The position numbers were made by a program, and so were the translations under genes. A stretch of 64,000 nt of DNA from Pseudomonas syringae (GTDB lineage: Bacteria; Pseudomonadota; Gammaproteobacteria; Pseudomonadales; Pseudomonadaceae), in contig NZ_JPQU01000033.1 of NCBI RefSeq assembly GCF_000737245.1, forward strand, positions 19,635 to 83,634. The letters are read 5' to 3'. The notes below the pieces were generated by a model. The model saw only the letters and a program-made list of their open reading frames with translations. It did no database searches and was not told the DNA's origin. Below, piece by piece: positions 59,501 to 64,000 of this stretch (positions within the stretch are counted from its first letter, which is position 1; each line of letters starts with the position of its first letter).

Positions 59501-60668
59501 TGTCCACTCCCAAGTCCTGTTTGATACGAGCATTCAGTTGCTGAGCAGTGAAGCCTTCGAAGGTCGGAAGTTGCGCCGCCAGATGCGACTCCAGCCGGGC
59601 GGCGGCACTGTGGAATTCGGCCAGTCGGCTTGCGTATTCCTGACGGGTTTCGAGGGAGGCATTGAGCAACCAGATGGGCAATTGCGGCACCAGTTCGGCG
59701 GTGCGCTGCTGCTCGGAAATCAGGCTGATAGCCCGCTCGCGGGTCTCATCAAGCGCTACGCCCAGATTGCCCACTCGGACACCACTGTCGAACTGTAGGA
59801 GCGCGCTTGCCCGCGATGGCGGTGCTTCAGGCAAAAATTCATCGTCTGATTCAACGCTATCGCGGGCAAGCGCGCTCCTACAGGAATCGGGCTGCGGACA
59901 CGGAACCTCAAGCGCCTGCAGCTGGGTATGAATCCCATACTGAATCGGCTTCATGGTGATCACCCGGGTCACGAATGTGATCGGCGCTGCCATGGCTGCG
60001 GCTCGTTGAGTCGCGCTGACATGCTGCCACAGCGTGGTTTCTTCCCCCGCGCTCAGGGTAAAAGCCAGTCGATCCTTGAGCCCCTGCAACGATTCGAACT
60101 TCTGCAGGCCGCCCTCTTCACCCGGTACGTACAGTAAGGCGGGCTCGACAAGTGAAGGGGTCTTCAGCGCCTGCTCAGTGGTGACGATCATGGCACCGCT
60201 GAACACTGTGGGATCATCCTGATCACCAACCCCGACATCCAGATGCAGCACGTCGTCGTCAGGCTCATCGGCAAGCCCCAGCGCATACTGGAGTCGCTGC
60301 AGATCCGCCGCATTAAGCGTCCCTTCGCAGATCTGTAGCTGAGCCTGCGCCAATAACGCTGCCTGCCGCTGTGCGACCAGTTGTGGTTTCAGCGCCAGCA
60401 AGGCTTCGCTGTCGAGGGGCTTCGCAAGCAGCATGCGCATTGCCTCGCCAGCAGCATGAAATCGTGCGCGCCACGTCTGATAGGCGGACAACGCATCGAC
60501 CTGCTCACACGCCTCGCCCACGTGATTGAGGATGCGTTGCAGGTGATCGGCAATGCGTTGCTGATTAAGACTTTCGGGGAAGTTTTCAGGCAGGCTGTCG
60601 AAAGCTATCAGGTCACGCGCCAGGCCCGTCCAGGCAATCCGGTGAGCCGGGGTTGTCGAATCATTCAC
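56580..60668 (-). CDS. Very large toxin-like protein (DUF6543/dermonecrotic-toxin-like), with in-frame REPIN
   Basis: 1362 aa. Its overall style (long helical N-terminal half, two hydrophobic stretches near 705-730 and 745-785, variable C-terminal third) is that of the large Pseudomonas proteins annotated with a dermonecrotic-toxin-like domain. I cannot name a catalytic motif. The hydrophobic pair (VVSFVPGLGVLFSV; LLSVVDVLLSAIPGVSTASA) could be a membrane-insertion hairpin. A proline/glutamine-rich hinge at about 955-1000 separates the last 360 residues, which would be the natural place of an effector domain. No signal peptide and no adjacent small immunity-like gene. Residues about 263-291 are encoded by a REPIN (59795-59881). 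It interrupts the purine cluster on the strand of uraH and the regulator. Confidence 0.7.
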   Translation of the reverse strand: MNDSTTPAHRIAWTGLARDLIAFDSLPENFPESLNQQRIADHLQRILNHVGEACEQVDALSAYQTWRARFHAAGEAMRMLLAKPLDSEALLALKPQLVAQRQAALLAQAQLQICEGTLNAADLQRLQYALGLADEPDDDVLHLDVGVGDQDDPTVFSGAMIVTTEQALKTPSLVEPALLYVPGEEGGLQKFESLQGLKDRLAFTLSAGEETTLWQHVSATQRAAAMAAPITFVTRVITMKPIQYGIHTQLQALEVPCPQPDSCRSALARDSVESDDEFLPEAPPSRASALLQFDSGVRVGNLGVALDETRERAISLISEQQRTAELVPQLPIWLLNASLETRQEYASRLAEFHSAAARLESHLAAQLPTFEGFTAQQLNARIKQDLGVDIDADQLIVDLPKSVHRQVDIDPQYGSPLHHKPWKASEARVQSSLSELARQNFDASDENTVARLGMLKLTYPASSQPADLQGVTGDYLLKIIPELDIAGQYRSQLRSVFRLRSPASASDAALMIKPYELQIILDGFCARQRKMLSEAGSALLTQAAQARSTAELSGAGVYISRLVFKPGQALTGERSSRTLQGISVIEHPASGKVLMYLPQVPDGECVIEADSVQDALERLISSLLRFPARVAWLASCVENKNEQQSAVSYIHEALRRGFDGFIGVEPALDLLISEQQLHVREDLLFEQSRAVARSNHDLKGENNQRRDRLYLLFFRCVVSFVPGLGVLFSVQDGWSDGHGASKAFAAGKLDEGLVLAGSTLLSVVDVLLSAIPGVSTASALAVAARRATRLRQLGSLGRALPSMSGRSRIRNFVGYEADVSLSGALAQSGNDAGTWLKNGELFIHQQGSAYRVYRRPGEQTLRLKKTAAHGYEPPVRQVAGEWVYHSDVGLKGGGRSMIAEILLVEAHASPTFQRRQARELLDQFDFPGDQQQRMELLIAEHYRKTKTLPAWAEQYRRPPATQTQTAPVSAKRKEPDSAQVDPDRRPPQPMAGSSRNAASADAWKAWEKQVDNLALLDQVSINPPIYRLDFTHDYDVIRIDQRFYEILPAGGQRRTNTAFIRNPASHSQSRNFAELSEVIRRNPYDQPLMARYQPATGKWAVEGPLFNRKIETYIAEGRPGFTDTTNLVLAHKLFEMADPSTSAMTATRMINLKATLNAWRTGETVPLAQLNDPLLMLNKAHPTNQADNRLHWSIGNESALDSFERLDFATNNPVTVEWLIRSVSEARLPGGIQSLRGVMADVLTRNGYEIIHDQLAVGGREFMAFRRAGQEEVYLLYLRRSTTGSIATPPRGAFRDPLDGDGMVEPLIRIYAAESISQTLEQARQQGKVIKLLGGTNVTSQSARGTQVFVLRLPDDISMSSR
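59795..59881. repeat. REPIN inside the coding sequence of the toxin-like gene
   Basis: Complete element, arms GTAGGAGCGCGCTTGCCCGC and GCGGGCAAGCGCGCTCCTAC. Its 87 bases are exactly 29 codons, with no stop in the used frame, so the gene stays open. Translated on the minus strand it gives RSALARDS..SRASALLQ-type residues. Confidence 0.93.
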
Positions 60669-60758
60669 AGGGGTCTTGCTCCATTGATCAAAGTCTCTGG
60701 AGCTTCCCGAATCGGCGACCGGCGAAGTGACTACATAGCTATTGCTGACAAAAAATCG

Positions 60759-61112
60759 TCAACTGCCGCGATAGGTCGAGTAGCTATAGGGCGAAACCAG
60801 CAGCGGCACGTGATAGTGGTCCTGACCGGCATCAATCCCGAAACGCAGCACAACCACGTCGAGAAATGCTGGCTCAGCCAATGATGTACCCCGCGCCCGG
60901 TAGTAGTCACCGACGTGAAACTGCAATTGATATACACCGGAGCGGTAATCTTCCCCTTGCAACAGCGGCGCATCGCAACGGCCATCGCTGTTGGTCACTG
61001 CATTGGCAAGCAAGCGCAGGGTTTGACCCTCAACCTGATACAACTCGATCTTGATGGCGTTGCCAGGGCAGCCGTGCGCGGCGTCCAGAACATGCGTAGT
61101 CAGTTTTCCCAT
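60759..61112 (-). CDS. uraH: 5-Hydroxyisourate hydrolase (transthyretin-like)
   Basis: 117 aa. N-terminal THVLDAAHGCPG with the catalytic His, a central GRCDAPLL with Arg, and the C-terminal YRGS tetrapeptide that marks HIU hydrolases as against transthyretins. It hydrolyses 5-hydroxyisourate to OHCU. It is divergent from puuE. The toxin-like gene follows 90 bases downstream on the same strand. Confidence 0.95.
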   Translation of the reverse strand: MGKLTTHVLDAAHGCPGNAIKIELYQVEGQTLRLLANAVTNSDGRCDAPLLQGEDYRSGVYQLQFHVGDYYRARGTSLAEPAFLDVVVLRFGIDAGQDHYHVPLLVSPYSYSTYRGS

Positions 61113-61215
61113 TGCCGATCAGTGCCCCGCTTTGAATGTCAGGTGTGCGCAGTCGCACCATTGGAGTGCTGGCGAGCGACTGAATGATGCAGAATTAATA
61201 CACTTTTAAGAAAAT

Positions 61216-61225
61216 CTGTACACAA
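61216..61225. promoter_or_regulatory. Candidate FCD-regulator operator, site 2
   Basis: CTGTACACAA; its reverse complement TTGTGTACAG mirrors site 1 at 56521. Confidence 0.5.
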
Positions 61226-61398
61226 TAAAAACTACCCATAACGACAGATGATGGTTTACCTACCGGCTGTACCCGATTTCATCGGAAGTACGGAATTAAT
61301 TAAGGTTTTTCCGGATAAGCTGACCAGTCAGGCAAGTTTCTTGCAGAAGCATCTACAGCGATGCCGAGCCAACCATCCATTACAATCTAATTCCTATT

Positions 61399-61408
61399 TT
61401 GTATACAA
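61399..61408. promoter_or_regulatory. Candidate FCD-regulator operator, site 3
   Basis: TTGTATACAA, a perfect palindrome 43-52 bases before the TTG start of puuE. Confidence 0.55.
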
Positions 61409-61450
61409 TCTTTGCTTCGCATGGTTAACCCGAATTTAAGGACGACTGCT

Positions 61451-62380
61451 TTGAGCGCTGACTATCCTCGAGACCTCATCGGTTATGGCAGCAACCCGCC
61501 CCATCCACACTGGCCTGGCAATGCGCGCATTGCCTTGTCGTTCGTGCTCAATTACGAAGAGGGCGGCGAGCGCAATATCCTGCATGGCGACAAGGAGTCC
61601 GAAGCCTTCCTGTCGGAAATGGTCTCGGCGCAGCCATTGCAGGGCGAGCGTAACATGAGCATGGAATCGCTCTACGAATACGGCAGTCGTGCCGGTGTGT
61701 GGCGCATTCTGAAACTGTTCAAGCAGTTCGATATCCCGTTGACTATCTTCGCCGTGGCCATGGCGGCGCAGCGCCATCCCGATGTGATCCGCGCCATGAT
61801 CGCCGATGGTCACGAAATCTGCAGCCACGGCTATCGCTGGATCGATTACCAGTACATGGACGAGGCCAAGGAACGCGAGCACATGCTCAAGGCCATTCGC
61901 ATCCTCACCGAAATCACCGGCGAACGCCCGCTGGGCTGGTACACCGGCCGCACCGGGCCGAACACCCGGCGTCTGGTGATGGAAGAAGGCGGCTTTCTCT
62001 ACGACTGCGATACCTACGACGACGACCTGCCCTACTGGGAGCCGCACAATCCCACCGGCAAGGCGCATCTGGTGATTCCCTACACCCTGGACACTAATGA
62101 CATGCGCTTCACCCAGGTCCAGGGCTTCAACAACGGCGAGCAGTTTTTCCAGTACCTCAAGGACGCGTTCGATGTGCTTTATGCCGAAGGCAGCGGGGCG
62201 CCGAAAATGCTCTCCATCGGCCTTCATTGCCGGTTGATCGGCCGCCCGGCGCGGCTAGCCGCCTTGAAGCGGTTTATCGAATACGCGAAAAGCCATGAGC
62301 AGGTCTGGTTCACCCGCCGCGTCGACATCGCACGGCATTGGCACGCCGAACATCCGTATCAGCCGGAGCCGTCGAAATGA
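61451..62380 (+). CDS. puuE: Allantoinase PuuE (polysaccharide-deacetylase fold)
   Basis: 309 aa. TTG 61451 is chosen: AAGGA stands 8 bases before it and the protein then begins with SADYPRDLIGYGSNPPHP as in other pseudomonads. NodB-type domain with FVLNYEEGGERN near the N-terminus and the metal histidines in EICSHGYRWIDYQ (about 123-135), but this family opens allantoin rather than deacetylating sugar. It is the first gene of puuE-uraD-alc; the stop overlaps the uraD start (ATGA). Confidence 0.94.
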   Translation: MSADYPRDLIGYGSNPPHPHWPGNARIALSFVLNYEEGGERNILHGDKESEAFLSEMVSAQPLQGERNMSMESLYEYGSRAGVWRILKLFKQFDIPLTIFAVAMAAQRHPDVIRAMIADGHEICSHGYRWIDYQYMDEAKEREHMLKAIRILTEITGERPLGWYTGRTGPNTRRLVMEEGGFLYDCDTYDDDLPYWEPHNPTGKAHLVIPYTLDTNDMRFTQVQGFNNGEQFFQYLKDAFDVLYAEGSGAPKMLSIGLHCRLIGRPARLAALKRFIEYAKSHEQVWFTRRVDIARHWHAEHPYQPEPSK

Positions 62381-62892
62381 CCCGTTTTGTATCGTTGCAA
62401 CCTTCGACGTTGAGCCGGGATGAGTTCATCTCGACCTTCGCCGACATCTACGAGCACTCACCATGGGTCGCCGCTGCGGCTTACGATGAGGGGACAGGTC
62501 CCGAGCTGGACGATCTCTACATCCTCCATGCTCGGATGAGCAAGATCCTGCTGAATGCCGATCATGCCCGGCAACTGGCGCTGATCAACGCCCACCCGGA
62601 CCTCGCTGGCAAAGCTGCGGTGCAAGGGCAATTGACCGAAGCCAGCAGCAACGAACAGGCTGGGGCGGGTATCCATCAGTGCACGCCTGAAGAGTTTCAG
62701 CGGTTCACCGAACTCAACGACGCCTACAAAACCCGCTTCGCCTTCCCGTTCATCATGGCGGTCAAAGGCAGCAATCGGCACCAGATACTCGCCGCCTTCG
62801 AAACCCGCATTCATAATCCGGCCGACGCAGAGTTTGCCTGCGCCCTGGCCGAGATCAACAAGATTGCCCTGTTTCGCTTGCAAGCCCTCTAA
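62377..62892 (+). CDS. uraD: OHCU decarboxylase
   Basis: 171 aa. All-helical enzyme with the catalytic His in INAHPDLAGKAA (about residues 69-80) and EFQRFTELNDAYKTRFAFPF (about 107-126), the family signature. It decarboxylates 2-oxo-4-hydroxy-4-carboxy-5-ureidoimidazoline to S-allantoin. Translation is coupled to puuE by a four-base overlap; alc follows after 40 bases. Confidence 0.95.
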   Translation: MTRFVSLQPSTLSRDEFISTFADIYEHSPWVAAAAYDEGTGPELDDLYILHARMSKILLNADHARQLALINAHPDLAGKAAVQGQLTEASSNEQAGAGIHQCTPEEFQRFTELNDAYKTRFAFPFIMAVKGSNRHQILAAFETRIHNPADAEFACALAEINKIALFRLQAL

Positions 62893-62932
62893 CCGCCCTC
62901 TTACCGGCAAAGACAAAAGGTAGACAAAAAGA

Positions 62933-63928
62933 ATGAAAGCTTACGCTGCGCCCTTCGAGAAGTTCGTCAACCTGGCCGATGCGCGCCTGGGCACCAGAAT
63001 CATCTCCGTGACCGATGACTGGTTCGCCGACGCCAACCGCCTGTTCCAGCCGACACCGGCGGTCTGGAAGGAAGGCGTGTTCGACGATAACGGCAAGTGG
63101 ATGGACGGCTGGGAGTCGCGTCGCAAGCGCTTCGAAGGTTACGACAGCGCGGTCATCCGCCTGGGTGTGCCCGGCTCGATCAAGGGTGTGGATATCGACA
63201 CTTCTTACTTCACCGGCAACTACCCGCCTTCGGCATCGCTGGAAGCTTGCTTCCTGACCTCGGGCGAACCGGACGAGAACACTCAATGGACCGAGATCCT
63301 TTCGGCAGTGGAACTCAACGGCGACAGTCACCACTACCACGCAATCAATGACGGTCAGGCATTCAGCCATCTGCGCTTCAACATCTACCCGGATGGCGGC
63401 ATCGCTCGACTGAGGGTCTACGGTGTGCCGTTCCGCGACTGGTCGGCGGTAGGCGAAAACGAACAGCTCGATCTGGTATCGGCCCTCAACGGCGGCCGTG
63501 CACTGGCCTGTTCCGATGAGCATTACGGCAGCATGAGCAACATCCTCAACCCGGGCCGTGGCGTGAACATGGGCGACGGCTGGGAAACCGCACGTCGCCG
63601 TACTCCCGGCAACGACTGGGTGATCATCGCCCTGGGCCATGCCGGGGAAGTGGAAAAAGTCATCGTCGACACGCTGCACTTCAAGGGTAACTACCCGGAC
63701 AGTTGCTCGATTCAAGGCGCCTTCGTCAAAGGCGGCACCGACAGCCAGATCGAAACCCAGAGCCTGTTCTGGCGCGAACTGCTGCCCAGCCAGAAACTGA
63801 GCATGCATGCCGAACATGAGTTTGCCGAGCAGATCAAGACTCTGGGCCCGATCACCCATATCCGCCTTAATGTATTTCCGGATGGTGGTGTGAGCCGTCT
63901 TCGGGTATTGGGTAAGGTTTCGAAATAA
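62933..63928 (+). CDS. alc: Allantoicase
   Basis: 331 aa. Two repeats of the allantoicase jelly-roll, each with a (D/N)GWE.. strand ([10 protein letters not shown] and [10 protein letters not shown]), a [24 protein letters not shown] strand and an (N)(I/V)(Y/F)PDGG.(A/S)RLRV end, a perfect internal duplication typical of the family. It cleaves allantoate to ureidoglycolate and urea. ATG 62933 lies 40 bases after uraD. A ureidoglycolate lyase gene would be expected next, outside the window. Confidence 0.96.
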   Translation: MKAYAAPFEKFVNLADARLGTRIISVTDDWFADANRLFQPTPAVWKEGVFDDNGKWMDGWESRRKRFEGYDSAVIRLGVPGSIKGVDIDTSYFTGNYPPSASLEACFLTSGEPDENTQWTEILSAVELNGDSHHYHAINDGQAFSHLRFNIYPDGGIARLRVYGVPFRDWSAVGENEQLDLVSALNGGRALACSDEHYGSMSNILNPGRGVNMGDGWETARRRTPGNDWVIIALGHAGEVEKVIVDTLHFKGNYPDSCSIQGAFVKGGTDSQIETQSLFWRELLPSQKLSMHAEHEFAEQIKTLGPITHIRLNVFPDGGVSRLRVLGKVSK

Positions 63929-63932
63929 ACCT

Positions 63933-64000
63933 GTAGGAGCGCGCTTGCCCGCGATAAGGGCCGAAGGACCTTCGTTGCCTGACGCACCGCAATCGCGGGC
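63933..64000. repeat. REPIN, GCGCGCTTGCCCGCGAT family, cut by the window end
   Basis: The left arm GTAGGAGCGCGCTTGCCCGC is complete; the right arm begins AATCGCGGGC at 63991 and runs out of the window. Confidence 0.8.

Larger units (their letters stand above)
61113..61450. promoter_or_regulatory. Divergent promoter region uraH / puuE
   Basis: AT-rich gap without a gene. It holds two TTGTATACAA-like sites (61216-61225, 61399-61408). The first is about 104 bases upstream of uraH; the second is 43 bases upstream of the puuE start. Confidence 0.55.

Overview
The window is a chromosomal segment of a fluorescent-group Pseudomonas. Evidence: two back-to-back cbb3 oxidase operons followed by ccoGHIS, hemN and anr; dnaX-ybaB; smc-zipA-ligA; the xdhABC-guaD and urate/allantoin genes in the usual Pseudomonas order; and about nineteen REP/REPIN palindromes of several families in the gaps. 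No tRNA, rRNA, insertion sequence, prophage or CRISPR array was seen. One RNA gene is clear: the 4.5S SRP RNA (ffs) at 38081-38190, minus strand.

Layout. 1-431: end of a chemoreceptor gene. 485-910: a 121-bp tandem REP array. 1187-10451: an accessory block with four related Ig-like-repeat proteins (1187, 2267, 6024, 7957), an autotransporter on the other strand (3278-5593) and a small unknown gene. The block is patchy in base composition and is the best candidate here for an undescribed (possibly surface or contact) system. 10448-11143: an alpha/beta hydrolase. 11234-26902: respiratory block, with ccoNOQP copy 1, ccoNOQP copy 2, ccoGHIS, a SafE-like membrane protein, hemN, an unknown gene and anr. 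26969-32390: apt, recR, an MDR-type reductase, ybaB and dnaX. 32559-40897: a mixed stretch with a solute-binding-like protein, a Tat-exported phosphoesterase, a diguanylate cyclase, DinB, an AmpDh3-like amidase, ffs, a GNAT protein, a small exported protein and a zincin. 41132-48892: ligA, zipA, smc and a GntR regulator, all minus. 49162-63928: purine catabolism, with a very large toxin-like gene (56580-60668) lodged inside.

How the genes fit together. The cco genes encode and mature high-affinity oxidases. Anr is the oxygen sensor, and matching Anr boxes with correctly placed -10 elements precede ccoG and hemN. In the purine block, hypoxanthine/xanthine would be oxidised by XdhAB (XdhC matures the cofactor) and guanine is deaminated by GuaD. 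5-Hydroxyisourate, allantoin and allantoate are then handled by UraH, UraD, PuuE and Alc. A TTGTATACAA-type palindrome lies before the FCD regulator gene at 56482 and twice in the uraH/puuE divergent gap, suggesting one regulon.

REP elements have entered genes: XdhB and XdhC both end in REP-encoded residues, and the toxin-like gene carries a complete 87-bp REPIN in frame.
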